Positions 51,583 through 61,031 of a stretch of 64,000 bases of DNA are shown piece by piece (position 1 is the first letter of the stretch; every line of letters starts with the position of its first letter). Position numbers and translations under genes: made by a program. Under the pieces are notes generated by a model that ran no database searches, was not told the DNA's origin, and was given only the letters and a program-made list of their open reading frames with translations. This DNA is from Crocinitomicaceae bacterium (GTDB taxonomy: Bacteria > Bacteroidota > Bacteroidia > Flavobacteriales_D > Crocinitomicaceae), in NCBI GenBank assembly GCA_024643725.1, contig JAHEMJ010000014.1:480592-544591 (forward strand), written 5' to 3'.

Positions 51583-53775
51583 ATGAAAAGAAGACAACTA
51601 CTCTTTGCTTTTTTATCAATATTCACATTGTCAGCAAGCATTCATGCGCAACAGAAGCGCACCCTAGACCCAGGAAACATGCGGGAAGGTGAGCACATTG
51701 AATATTGTACGCAACACAAGAAACAGGCTGAATTAATGAAAAATCCAGCGTATGTGAAAGCAAAGGAATTAGACGATGCTGAGTTCGAAATGTTGTCGAA
51801 AAAAGGAAATGCTGAAAAAGCGACGATTTATAAAATCCCAGTAGTTTTTCACGTGCTTCACATGAATGGCGTTGAAAACATTTCGGATGATCAAATCATG
51901 GATGCTTTGTACATTCTAAACAGAGATTACCGTAAGCAAAATGCTGACACGGCGAATGTTCATCCAGACTTCGCGGGAATGCCTGCGGATATTGAGGTGG
52001 AATTTGTATTGGCTACAAAAGCACCAAACGGAGCTTGTTTTAAAGGGATCACAAGAACGTATAATGCAATTAGTTATGATGGATCAAATGGTGACGCTCA
52101 AGTTTCTGCCATCGTTGTTGGAAATGATGTATATCAAGGTCAATGGCCTGGAAACAAATACATGAATGTCTTCATTTGTGGAGAAATTGGAGGTGCGGCC
52201 GGATATACGACCAATCCTTCTGGATTTTCCGCGAACAACATGACCAATGGAATCTGGGTGTTGCACGACTATGTTGGATCCATTGGAACGAGTTCAGTGA
52301 GCACAAGTAGAACCCTTACACACGAGGTCGGACACTGGTTAAACTTATCACATACTTGGGGTTCAAATAACAATCCAGGTACGGCGGGTAGTTGCACAGG
52401 TGGCGGCGATCAAGTACAAGACACGCCTACTTGTATTGGCGTTACAGCATGTTTATTAAATTCAAATACGTGTAGCAACGACAATGCTTATTGGGGCTTT
52501 GATATGCGCGACAATGTTGAGAATTATATGGATTATTCCTATTGTTCCAAAATGTTCACTCAAGGACAAAGAACACGCATGAGAACGGCTTTGCAATCGA
52601 CAAATACCGGACGAGCAAATGTATGGTCTGCAGCGAATTTAGCAGCTGTTGGAGCAAATGGAGTTGTATACCTATGTAAAGCAGAATTCACAGCTGATAA
52701 AACAACGATTTGTACGGGAGATGAGATTTCATTCTCCGATGATTCATACAACGTTGCGAATGGCTGGTCATGGACTATTACACCAGCAACAGGTTGGACC
52801 TACACGAACGGAACGACAGCGACAAGTCAAAATCCGAAAGTGAGTTTTGATACACCAGGTTTATATACTGTTAAACTGACAGCTACGGATGGAACAGTGA
52901 GTGACGATGAAATCAAAAACAATTTCATTCACGTGTTGAATACAGGTGCTTCTTTACCTTTCTGGGAAGGATTTGAAAGCTATTCAAGCTTAGCAAACTT
53001 GCAAACTTGGGATGTGTACAATTCTACTACAAATAACGCTTGGACAATCGAGTCAACAACAGGATATACTGGAAACCAATGTGCGAAATTGATGAATTTT
53101 GGTCAAGGCACTTCCAATGTAGACGAATTGATTTCTTCTCAAATTGATTTATCAACTGTTCCTTCAACTGGAACGGTTACATTAAGCTTCCGTTATGCTT
53201 ACCGCAAAGTTCTAGCAGCAGATTTTGAATATTTTAAAGTATTCATTTCTGGTGATTGCGGTGCAGCGTGGATTCAACGTAAAACAATTCAAGGAAATCA
53301 ATTATCAAGTCTTACGTCATCGACTTCTTGGAAACCGAGTGCTCAGACAGACTGGGTGACTGTTCACATGACGAATGTGACAAGCACGTATTTCACGGAT
53401 AAATTCCGAGTTAAATTCCGCTTCGAAGGAGAAGGAGGGAATAATATTTATTTAGATGACATCAACTTGTACAATGGAAGTCCATCGAATGAGATTGTTA
53501 CGGGAATTCACGAACTTGGCTTTATGGCAAATCTTGAACTGTTCCCGAATCCAGCAGATGAGGAGTTAAACGTTTCTTTCGATTTATTGAATTCAGAAGA
53601 CTTGACTGTTTCCATCTATGATCTTTCTGGAAAAGCACTTCAAAAACATTTGGTCAAAGGAAAAGAAGGAAAGAATTTGGTCATGATGACTACTGATCAA
53701 TTGGCAGCAGGCATGTATCAATTGGTATTGACTAGTTCAAATGGTCAAAAAACGTTGCCATTCATGGTGAAATAA
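51583..53775 (+). CDS. secreted M43-family zinc metalloprotease with PKD and T9SS type A sorting domain
   Basis: A 730-residue protein. The start is placed at 51583 (MKRRQLLFAFLSIFTLSAS, signal peptide with cleavage after HA, before Gln); the frame opens 105 nt earlier but without signal character. The M43 (pappalysin/cytophagalysin) domain spans ~80-335, with zinc motif HEVGHWLNLSH (His247, Glu248, His251, His257) and Met-turn ENYMDYS (Met316). A PKD domain (~367-450), a MAM-like or jelly-roll region (~460-640) and a C-terminal sorting domain (LFPNPADEELNVSF to LPFMVK) follow. It is an extracellular protease likely for nutrient acquisition; self-processing is possible. Confidence 0.92.
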   Translation: MKRRQLLFAFLSIFTLSASIHAQQKRTLDPGNMREGEHIEYCTQHKKQAELMKNPAYVKAKELDDAEFEMLSKKGNAEKATIYKIPVVFHVLHMNGVENISDDQIMDALYILNRDYRKQNADTANVHPDFAGMPADIEVEFVLATKAPNGACFKGITRTYNAISYDGSNGDAQVSAIVVGNDVYQGQWPGNKYMNVFICGEIGGAAGYTTNPSGFSANNMTNGIWVLHDYVGSIGTSSVSTSRTLTHEVGHWLNLSHTWGSNNNPGTAGSCTGGGDQVQDTPTCIGVTACLLNSNTCSNDNAYWGFDMRDNVENYMDYSYCSKMFTQGQRTRMRTALQSTNTGRANVWSAANLAAVGANGVVYLCKAEFTADKTTICTGDEISFSDDSYNVANGWSWTITPATGWTYTNGTTATSQNPKVSFDTPGLYTVKLTATDGTVSDDEIKNNFIHVLNTGASLPFWEGFESYSSLANLQTWDVYNSTTNNAWTIESTTGYTGNQCAKLMNFGQGTSNVDELISSQIDLSTVPSTGTVTLSFRYAYRKVLAADFEYFKVFISGDCGAAWIQRKTIQGNQLSSLTSSTSWKPSAQTDWVTVHMTNVTSTYFTDKFRVKFRFEGEGGNNIYLDDINLYNGSPSNEIVTGIHELGFMANLELFPNPADEELNVSFDLLNSEDLTVSIYDLSGKALQKHLVKGKEGKNLVMMTTDQLAAGMYQLVLTSSNGQKTLPFMVK

Positions 53776-55581
53776 TCACTGATTCGATTGAAAATACTGA
53801 AATAGGATAAGCGCTTTCGCTTGTCCTATTTTTTTTGTCAATTCCGCTATCGTCAATCCCTTTATTTTCTCAACTGATTTGTATTCTTTGAGTAACAGTG
53901 TCCATGTTTTTTCGCCAATTCCCTTCACGGAGGCCAATTCTGTTTCAAAGGAATTTTTACTTCGCTTATTGCGATGGTGTGTTATTCCAAATCGATGTGC
54001 TTCATCTCGCATGTGTTGCACGAGTTTTAATCCTTTGGAACGACGATCTAGTTGGATCGATTGAGAGTGGTTTGGGCGAAATAATTCCTCCATTCGTTTC
54101 GCCAGACCGAAGACACTGACTTCATCTGAAATACCGAGTTCATGAATGGATTCCATGGCCGCGCTTAATTGTCCTTTTCCACCGTCAATGATAATCAAAT
54201 CAGGCAAGTTTTGTCCTTCCGAAATCAAGCGGTGATATCGCCGAAATACCACTTCCTTCATGGTACTGAAATCATCTGGACCAACAACTGTTTTTACATT
54301 AAAATGACGATAGTCCGCCTTGCTTGGAACGCCATTTTTAAATACGACACAAGACGAAACAGCATTTGTTCCTTGAAGATTGGAATTATCGAAGCATTCA
54401 ATATGTTTCGGTAAAACGGGCAAATTCAGGGATTGTTGCAGTTCAATTAAGGCATCAAGTCCACCGTGTTCAGAAACCTTATTCATCTCCCGTTTGCGTA
54501 GTTGTAAACGGTAATGTTTCACATTGTTCAAGGAGAGAACTAACAGCTTTTTCTTGTCGCCACGTTGTGGACATGAAAATGTAAACTCAGGAAAAACACT
54601 GGTTTGTTGTTCCGTGATCAAAACCTCTTTTGAAGAGCTCTCAAAATTCAACCTTAATTGGGGTAAAACGTAGGTGAAAATATGAGACTGGTCCTCCGTC
54701 AAGCCAATACTTACATGCGAAGTATAGGTGTGGACGATTGCTCCTTCTCGAACCACTAAATAGTTAAAATAAATAGTCGTTTCGTCTGCTTCAAATGTCA
54801 ATACATCAACTTCTTGAACCGTTGGAGACACAATGGTCGATTTTGATTGATATTTTTCAATTTGTTCAATGATTTCTTTGATGTTTTGTGCGGATTCAAA
54901 CGCATAATTTTCGGCATAGGCCAACATTTGTTTTTTGAGGGATTGAATCAATGCATAGGTTTTTCCTTGCAGTAATAATTCAATGGATTCAAGCATGTTG
55001 GCGTAGTCCTCTTTCGATTGTTTTCCAACACAAGGCGCCGCACATTTACCTATGTGATACTCGAGACAGACTTTGTGTTTACCTTGGTTGATTTTCTCTG
55101 GACTCAAATCTAATTGACAGGTGCGTAAGGTGAAAAGTTCACGAATGAGTTGCAATAATGTATGCATCACACGACCATTTGGATAAGGACCAAAATAACG
55201 CGACCCATCTTTTATTTTCTTTCTCGTGCTGAAAACTCTTGGAAAATCTTCTTTTTTCACTACGATCCAAGGATAGGTTTTGTCGTCTTTTAAGAGAATA
55301 TTATACCTTGGACGATACGATTTAATCAGGTTGTTTTCCAACAACAAAGCATCCAATTCAGAGGCAACAACCGTGAATTTGATGTCTGCAATGTTTTTGA
55401 CTAACGCGCGTGTTTTTCCTTCAGTGATATTCGCCTTGAAATAAGAATGAACGCGCTTGTACAAATTTTTTGCTTTACCCACATAGATCACTTCACCTTT
55501 TAGATTGTAGAATTGATAAACCCCTGCTTCATTAGGAAGGACATTGATTTTTTCAAGAACAAGTGAGGAATGGCTAGCCAT
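53776..55581 (-). CDS. uvrC: excinuclease ABC subunit C
   Basis: A 601-residue endonuclease that makes both incisions in nucleotide excision repair with UvrA/UvrB. The N-terminal GIY-YIG domain (GVYQFYNLKGEVIYVGKAKN), the UvrB-binding UVR motif (YENYAFESAQNIKEIIEQIE region), the RNase H-like C-terminal nuclease with CFDNSNLQGTNAVSSCVVF and IIDGGKGQL, and terminal HhH motifs are present. A near -7 box TAATTTTA sits 4 nt before its ATG. A terminator hairpin for the convergent protease gene lies inside its last 60 nt. Confidence 0.96.
   Translation of the reverse strand: MASHSSLVLEKINVLPNEAGVYQFYNLKGEVIYVGKAKNLYKRVHSYFKANITEGKTRALVKNIADIKFTVVASELDALLLENNLIKSYRPRYNILLKDDKTYPWIVVKKEDFPRVFSTRKKIKDGSRYFGPYPNGRVMHTLLQLIRELFTLRTCQLDLSPEKINQGKHKVCLEYHIGKCAAPCVGKQSKEDYANMLESIELLLQGKTYALIQSLKKQMLAYAENYAFESAQNIKEIIEQIEKYQSKSTIVSPTVQEVDVLTFEADETTIYFNYLVVREGAIVHTYTSHVSIGLTEDQSHIFTYVLPQLRLNFESSSKEVLITEQQTSVFPEFTFSCPQRGDKKKLLVLSLNNVKHYRLQLRKREMNKVSEHGGLDALIELQQSLNLPVLPKHIECFDNSNLQGTNAVSSCVVFKNGVPSKADYRHFNVKTVVGPDDFSTMKEVVFRRYHRLISEGQNLPDLIIIDGGKGQLSAAMESIHELGISDEVSVFGLAKRMEELFRPNHSQSIQLDRRSKGLKLVQHMRDEAHRFGITHHRNKRSKNSFETELASVKGIGEKTWTLLLKEYKSVEKIKGLTIAELTKKIGQAKALILFQYFQSNQ
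53801..53837 (+). terminator. intrinsic terminator of the metalloprotease gene, embedded in the uvrC 3' end
   Basis: A 13-bp stem (53801-53813 with 53818-53830, one G-T wobble) around a 4-nt CTTT loop, followed by TTTTTTG. It is oriented for the plus strand and starts 26 nt after the protease stop, but it lies entirely within the uvrC coding sequence. Confidence 0.9.
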
Positions 55582-55625
55582 GAGATAAAATTAAGCACAA
55601 TGTTTCAGATGAAGATGAGCAATGT

Positions 55626-55633
55626 TATCTTTG
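55626..55633 (+). promoter_or_regulatory. -7 promoter box 4 nt before nadC
   Basis: TATCTTTG then TTGC then the ATG at 55638. TTTC, one base off the -33 box, lies 19 nt upstream. Predicted leaderless start. Confidence 0.65.
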
Positions 55634-55637
55634 TTGC

Positions 55638-56471
55638 ATGTTAGATGAATTCATTCGAAAATCCCTGCAAGAGGATATAGGTGACGGAGATCACTCAACA
55701 CTTGCTTGTATTCCTGCGGAGGCCAAGGGAAAAGCAACATTACTTGTCAAAGAAGCAGGTGTGCTTGCCGGCTTGGAAGTGGCAAAGCGCATTTATGAGT
55801 TGGTGGATCCATCGACCGAATTGGTTTGCTTTAAATCGGATGGAGACCGAATCGAAGTAGGAGAGGTTGTATTTGAAGTTCAAGGTTCATCTCGCACCAT
55901 TCTCAGCACGGAACGACTCGTGCTTAATTGCATGCAGCGCATGAGTGGAATAGCAACTCAAACAGCAAATGTTCTTGAGAAAATCAAAGGTTGTTCGACC
56001 CGAATATTAGATACGCGTAAAACGACTCCGGGAATGCGTTTCTTAGAAAAGTGGGCGGTAAAAATTGGCGGCGGTGAAAATCACCGATTTGGATTGTACG
56101 ACATGATAATGCTCAAGGATAATCACGTGGATTATGCGGGAGGTATCGAAAAAGCCATTGATAAAACAAAACAATACTTAACTGAAACGGGAAAACAACT
56201 GCAAATTGAAATTGAGGTGCGATCCATGGATGAACTCGTACAAGTATTGAAACATGGTGGAGTCGACCGCATTATGTTGGATAATTTTTCACCTGAAAAG
56301 TTAATGGAGGCATTGAAAATCATACCAGCAAAGTATGAAACGGAAGCTTCGGGTGGCATTACCATGGAAAACATCCGTCCATATGCCGAAACAGGTGTTC
56401 AATTTATTTCGATTGGAGCCTTGACACATTCGGTGAAATCGTTAGACCTTAGCTTAAAAGCAGCGATTTAG
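55638..56471 (+). CDS. nadC: nicotinate-nucleotide pyrophosphorylase (carboxylating)
   Basis: A 277-residue quinolinate phosphoribosyltransferase making NaMN from quinolinate and PRPP in de novo NAD synthesis. The opening EDIGDGDHST, the QRMSGIATQT helix, the DTRKTTPGMR phosphate-binding loop, IMLDNFSPE and EASGGITMENI are conserved. nadD, two steps on in NAD formation, is at 5748; nadA/nadB are not in the window. The gene is preceded by a promoter that would give a leaderless mRNA, and its stop is 3 nt from the convergent PPTase stop. Confidence 0.96.
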   Translation: MLDEFIRKSLQEDIGDGDHSTLACIPAEAKGKATLLVKEAGVLAGLEVAKRIYELVDPSTELVCFKSDGDRIEVGEVVFEVQGSSRTILSTERLVLNCMQRMSGIATQTANVLEKIKGCSTRILDTRKTTPGMRFLEKWAVKIGGGENHRFGLYDMIMLKDNHVDYAGGIEKAIDKTKQYLTETGKQLQIEIEVRSMDELVQVLKHGGVDRIMLDNFSPEKLMEALKIIPAKYETEASGGITMENIRPYAETGVQFISIGALTHSVKSLDLSLKAAI

Positions 56472-56474
56472 TCG

Positions 56475-57101
56475 TCATTCAACTGCGAATTGGCATAAAC
56501 ACAAGATGAGTTGACCTACTTGAAAGCAATGCATCTGAACTTTTTTCCATCCGTCTTCACACAACATTTGTCCAACGTAAGTGTCTCCTTCTTGATGTTT
56601 TACCAGAAGTTCGGATTTGAAGTCAATGCCAGAACGACTATTCAGTTTGAACATAGCTTCTTTCATACACCACAATTTCGTTAGTTCGGTTTTATCGTCG
56701 CTTGGAATGAAAGCACGTTCATCTTCATTCATGAATTTTGACGAGACCTTTAAAATGCGATCATTTACCTCCTCGATGTCTAATCCGATTGCTTTTGAAT
56801 CTAAGGCTAAAGCACAGTAATTTTTTGAATGACTAATTGAAATTTCTTTTTCTATTGACGCGTCAAGATGAGGTTTTCTCGATGTGGTGTAAAAAATGGC
56901 TGAGTTCAATCCGCAAAAGCTACGTAATTTCCGAACCCCTAAAAATTCAATTTTTCTTGAATCGGTTTTTATTTCTTGGAATTCCGTTAATTCCGCTGGG
57001 AAAAGTAAGTGTTCTGAATAAGAATGCAGGGCTTGTTTTTCTTCAAATAATATTTTACACCCCTCATTTGTTAATTGAAATACGTTAATAGTCGAAGACA
57101 T
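56475..57101 (-). CDS. 4'-phosphopantetheinyl transferase superfamily protein
   Basis: A 208-residue Sfp-like enzyme that moves phosphopantetheine from CoA to a carrier-protein Ser. ISHSKNYCALAL (His91), GLDIEEVNDRI (Asp108, Glu110) and the WCMKEAMFKL motif (Glu148) provide the Mg and CoA-binding residues. It may activate the fatty-acid ACP or a secondary-metabolism carrier. It stands alone, divergent from the TonB receptor gene across a 156-nt gap that shows no clear promoter box for either gene beyond a weak TATATTTA. Confidence 0.9.
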   Translation of the reverse strand: MSSTINVFQLTNEGCKILFEEKQALHSYSEHLLFPAELTEFQEIKTDSRKIEFLGVRKLRSFCGLNSAIFYTTSRKPHLDASIEKEISISHSKNYCALALDSKAIGLDIEEVNDRILKVSSKFMNEDERAFIPSDDKTELTKLWCMKEAMFKLNSRSGIDFKSELLVKHQEGDTYVGQMLCEDGWKKVQMHCFQVGQLILCLCQFAVE

Positions 57102-57257
57102 TTAATGATGAATTAATATTTCCTATATATGAACATGACAAAGGTGCACATTAATTTCGAATTACTTTTTTTTGGCTTTTTTAAGGAAATGAATATGGAT
57201 TTTTCTATATTTACAATCTTTAAAAAACGAGATATAGTAAAATTTATACGCATTCTT

Positions 57258-60200
57258 ATGGTGGGTAAACTAAAGTTATTGTTACTAAGTGTTTTGTTCG
57301 CAAGCACTTATGCATTCTCTCAATCGGGTCTAGGTACCCTAAAAGGGACAATCAAGGATGGTTCATCGGGGCAACCTATCGAACTATGTAAAGTCCTTTT
57401 AAAACAAGGGGACCAAATTAAAAGTGGTGCCAATACGGATGCCCAGGGTAAATTTCAGATCAATGGTATTCCTCCTGGAACCTATGATTTGCATTTTTCG
57501 AATGCGATTTCAGGTTACAATATGTCCGTAATGACTGGAGTGTCTATTTCTCCTGACCGTATTACTTTCTTGGATAATTTAACATTAGACAAAAAAGTAA
57601 AGGACGAGGCAGAGGTTAAGGTCATTATTTATAAAGTTCCTTTAATTGATAAGAATGGTGGTGCTTCTGGAGCAACCGTAACTCGTGAAGACATTAGCCG
57701 CATGCCTGTGCGTTCTGCTGACGGTGTTGCGCGTTCAGTTGGTGGTGTCAATTCAAATGAAGGTTCCGGTGCAATTTCGGTACGTGGTTCTCGTTCAGAT
57801 GGTACATATTATTATATTGATGGTATTAAAGTAAGGGGTTCTGCAAACATCCCTAAATCTGCGTTGGAAGAAGTATCGGTAATTACTGGTGGTGTTCCTG
57901 CCAACTACGGTGATGTTACAGGTGGTATCATCTCCATCACAACAAGAGGTCCTTCCGCAGTTTACTTTGGATCTATTGAAGGTGTTTCTTCAGGTATCTA
58001 TTTTAAAGGTGCCGATCCAAATGGGTATGACGGAAAAGTATTTGGATTAGATAAATACGGATACAACCTAGTAGAAGGAATGTTGTCAGGTCCACTTTGG
58101 ATGCAACGAGATTCAACAGGAAAGAAAACCAAACCGAAATTAGGCTTCTTAATTTCAGCAAATATGACAGACCAATTAGACGGTCGTCCTTTAGCAGGTG
58201 GTGGATACCGCATCAAAAAAGAAGTTCGCGATGAATTGTTAGCTAATCCACTTAGACCGAACTCAACTGGATTCGGAACTTTCCACAATGCACTTTTCTT
58301 AAGAGAAAGTGATTTCGAGAAAGTTGCTTGGAGAATGAATGCTCGTAATACAGTATATTCTGGACAAGCGAAAATTGACGTGAATACAGGTCCATCTGTG
58401 AACTTGCAGTTTGGTGCATCCATGAACTATAATACAGGAAGTAGCTATTCATATGGTGGGTCACTTTTAAACTTTACGAATTTCGGTTATAGTAAATCTT
58501 ATGATTACCGTGTGTTTGGACGTTTAACGCAACGTTTTAATAATGATCGTGAAGGAAGTAGTTCAAAAATCAAATCTGCATTGTACAGTTTGATGGTGGA
58601 TTACTCGAAATCATTCAGCGAATCATATGATCCAAAACATCAATTCAATCTATTTAATTACGGTTATGTTGGAAAGTTTGTGACAACTCGTCGTCCTTCG
58701 TATTCATTCAATGACGCAACTCAGATGTATGTGCATGATGGATTCAAAGATGTTGAAGTCGCTTTCACTCCGTCAGAAACAAATTCAGCATTAGCTGCTA
58801 TTACAACACAATACTTTAATATCTACGATGGTTCTCCACTTGGACACTACGAAAACTTAACACAAATCAATGCGGGTAATGCCTTGAGAAATGGTGATGC
58901 TCCTCAAAGTGTATACGGAATTTGGAGTAACATTGGTGCACCATACAATGGATTTGGTCGTTTTGAAAATGATCAGTTCCGTGTAACAGGAGCTGGATCA
59001 GTAATCATTGGTGACCACAGTATCTCTTTAGGGTTTGAATACGAACAACGTGTAGACCGAGGATGGTCAAGTGGTGATTTTGGTCCAACTGGAATCTGGT
59101 CTATCGCACGTCAATTGACAAACTTCCACATCAAAGAGTTAGACATGAACAGTGGTGTTGTTTCGGATTCAGGTTCGTTCAAAGCAATTACATATGACCG
59201 TTTAAATTCTGGTTACGCTTACACAAGTGGTACAGGTGAATATGGTGGACAATTAAACAATGACAACCAATCTTTCTTTGACTACAATTTGCGTAATAAA
59301 TTGGGATTAAATGTGGCAGGAGATGACTTTATCGATATCGATAGCTATGATCCTCAATTGTTCCAATTTGATATGTTCTCACCTGACGAATTATTGAATA
59401 GTGGTAATTCATTTGTTTCTTACTACGGTTTTGATCATACCGGTAAAAAAGTAAAAGGAAATACTGACATTAATAAGTACTTCAACGAGTTTGATGATAA
59501 TCATAACTATAAGCGATTTGTAGGTGCTTTCCAACCAATTTATATGGCTGGATATATCATGGATAAATTTGCATTCAACGACATCGTGTTTAACGTCGGT
59601 GTACGTGTGGATGTATTTGATGCGAATCAACCAGTATTGAAAGACCAGTATTTATTCTACAATGCGAAAACAGTAAAAGAAGTTCGCGCGTTGAAGGAAA
59701 GTGATCCAAATCAATATGCATGGGTGAATCTTCCAAATGGTATGGCAGATGACAATATCGTTTATGTAAACGATGTGAAAAATCCAACGGAAATTAAAGG
59801 ATTCAGAACTGGGATGACATGGTTCAACGCTTCTGGAACGCCAATTGAAGACCCTAAATTGGTAGAAGGTCCAAATGGAATTGCTCCTTGGTTGCAAGAC
59901 CCTTCATTAACTTCGCCAACTGCTGATGCGTTTGCAGATTATAAAGCACAAGTAAATGTGATGCCACGTGTTGCCTTCTCATTCCCAATCTCGGAAGAGG
60001 CATCATTCTTCGCACACTATGACATCTTAACAAAACGTCCAACTTCTGGATACCGTTTTGACCCATACGAATACCAATACATCCAATCTCGTAATGCGGT
60101 GATTAACAATGCGAATTTGAAACCTGAGAAAACGGTAGATTACGAATTAGGTTTCCAACAAGTATTAACGCGCACCTCCTCCATCAAAATCTCTGCGTTC

Positions 60201-61010
60201 TACAGAGAGCAACGTAACAATGTTCAGTTGGTGAATATCTTCCAAGCGTATCCAGCGACTTACAAAACTTACGGAAATAGAGATTTTGGAACAGTAAAAG
60301 GTATGACAATCGCTTACGATTTAAGACAAACAGGAAACATCCGTATGACGGCTAATTATACATTGCAGTTTGCTGATGGTACTGGTTCTGATGCAACCTC
60401 TATGGGAGCGTTAGTGAACGCAGGACTTCCTAACCTACGTAACATCTTCCCATATAGCTATGATCAACGTCATGCATTTGCAGTAACATTCGATTACCGT
60501 TATGGAGAAGGAAAAGATTACAACGGGCCAGTGATTGGAAAATCAAAAATCCTTGAAAACACAGGTTTGAATATCTTCTCTAACTTCTATTCAGGTTCTC
60601 CTTATTCTTCTCAAACGTTTATCACAGATGAGGGTATTGGAAACTTGAACGCTGGTATTAATGGAACATTAAATGGTTCACGTTTGCCTTGGTCTTACCG
60701 TTTGGACATGCAGTTGGATAAGACGTTCAACTTGCAATATGGAAACAAAGACAATAAGAAGAAAGTGGCTTTCTTGAATGTTTATGTACGTGTAACGAAT
60801 ATGTTCAATCAATTTAATAAATTGAATGTTTATCGTGCAACTGGTAACTGGAATGATGATGGATACTTAGCAGCTGCTTCTAGCCAAACATCTATTCAAA
60901 ACCAAACTGATGAGCAATCTTTCCGTGATTACTACATGATGAAGATTCAAAATCCATTTAATATTAGTTCTCCGAGAACAATTCGTTTAGGAGTTAAATT
61001 TGATTTTTAA
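57258..61010 (+). CDS. large TonB-dependent outer-membrane receptor with carboxypeptidase-like N-terminal domain
   Basis: A 1250-residue protein from the ATG at 57258 (MVGKLKLLLLSVLFASTYAFS, signal peptide with cleavage before Gln); the frame opens 129 nt earlier without signal character. It has a carboxypeptidase-regulatory domain (~30-105, LKGTIKDGSSGQPIELCKVL), a plug (~150-260: VGGVNSNEGSGAISVRGSR, ITGGVPANYGDVTGG) and a 22-strand-type barrel ending in Phe (IRLGVKFDF). It lacks a SusD partner; the next gene, 21 nt away, encodes a large secreted protein. The imported ligand is unknown. Confidence 0.92.
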   Translation: MVGKLKLLLLSVLFASTYAFSQSGLGTLKGTIKDGSSGQPIELCKVLLKQGDQIKSGANTDAQGKFQINGIPPGTYDLHFSNAISGYNMSVMTGVSISPDRITFLDNLTLDKKVKDEAEVKVIIYKVPLIDKNGGASGATVTREDISRMPVRSADGVARSVGGVNSNEGSGAISVRGSRSDGTYYYIDGIKVRGSANIPKSALEEVSVITGGVPANYGDVTGGIISITTRGPSAVYFGSIEGVSSGIYFKGADPNGYDGKVFGLDKYGYNLVEGMLSGPLWMQRDSTGKKTKPKLGFLISANMTDQLDGRPLAGGGYRIKKEVRDELLANPLRPNSTGFGTFHNALFLRESDFEKVAWRMNARNTVYSGQAKIDVNTGPSVNLQFGASMNYNTGSSYSYGGSLLNFTNFGYSKSYDYRVFGRLTQRFNNDREGSSSKIKSALYSLMVDYSKSFSESYDPKHQFNLFNYGYVGKFVTTRRPSYSFNDATQMYVHDGFKDVEVAFTPSETNSALAAITTQYFNIYDGSPLGHYENLTQINAGNALRNGDAPQSVYGIWSNIGAPYNGFGRFENDQFRVTGAGSVIIGDHSISLGFEYEQRVDRGWSSGDFGPTGIWSIARQLTNFHIKELDMNSGVVSDSGSFKAITYDRLNSGYAYTSGTGEYGGQLNNDNQSFFDYNLRNKLGLNVAGDDFIDIDSYDPQLFQFDMFSPDELLNSGNSFVSYYGFDHTGKKVKGNTDINKYFNEFDDNHNYKRFVGAFQPIYMAGYIMDKFAFNDIVFNVGVRVDVFDANQPVLKDQYLFYNAKTVKEVRALKESDPNQYAWVNLPNGMADDNIVYVNDVKNPTEIKGFRTGMTWFNASGTPIEDPKLVEGPNGIAPWLQDPSLTSPTADAFADYKAQVNVMPRVAFSFPISEEASFFAHYDILTKRPTSGYRFDPYEYQYIQSRNAVINNANLKPEKTVDYELGFQQVLTRTSSIKISAFYREQRNNVQLVNIFQAYPATYKTYGNRDFGTVKGMTIAYDLRQTGNIRMTANYTLQFADGTGSDATSMGALVNAGLPNLRNIFPYSYDQRHAFAVTFDYRYGEGKDYNGPVIGKSKILENTGLNIFSNFYSGSPYSSQTFITDEGIGNLNAGINGTLNGSRLPWSYRLDMQLDKTFNLQYGNKDNKKKVAFLNVYVRVTNMFNQFNKLNVYRATGNWNDDGYLAAASSQTSIQNQTDEQSFRDYYMMKIQNPFNISSPRTIRLGVKFDF

Positions 61011-61031
61011 GAAAGCAATAAACGTATAGAT

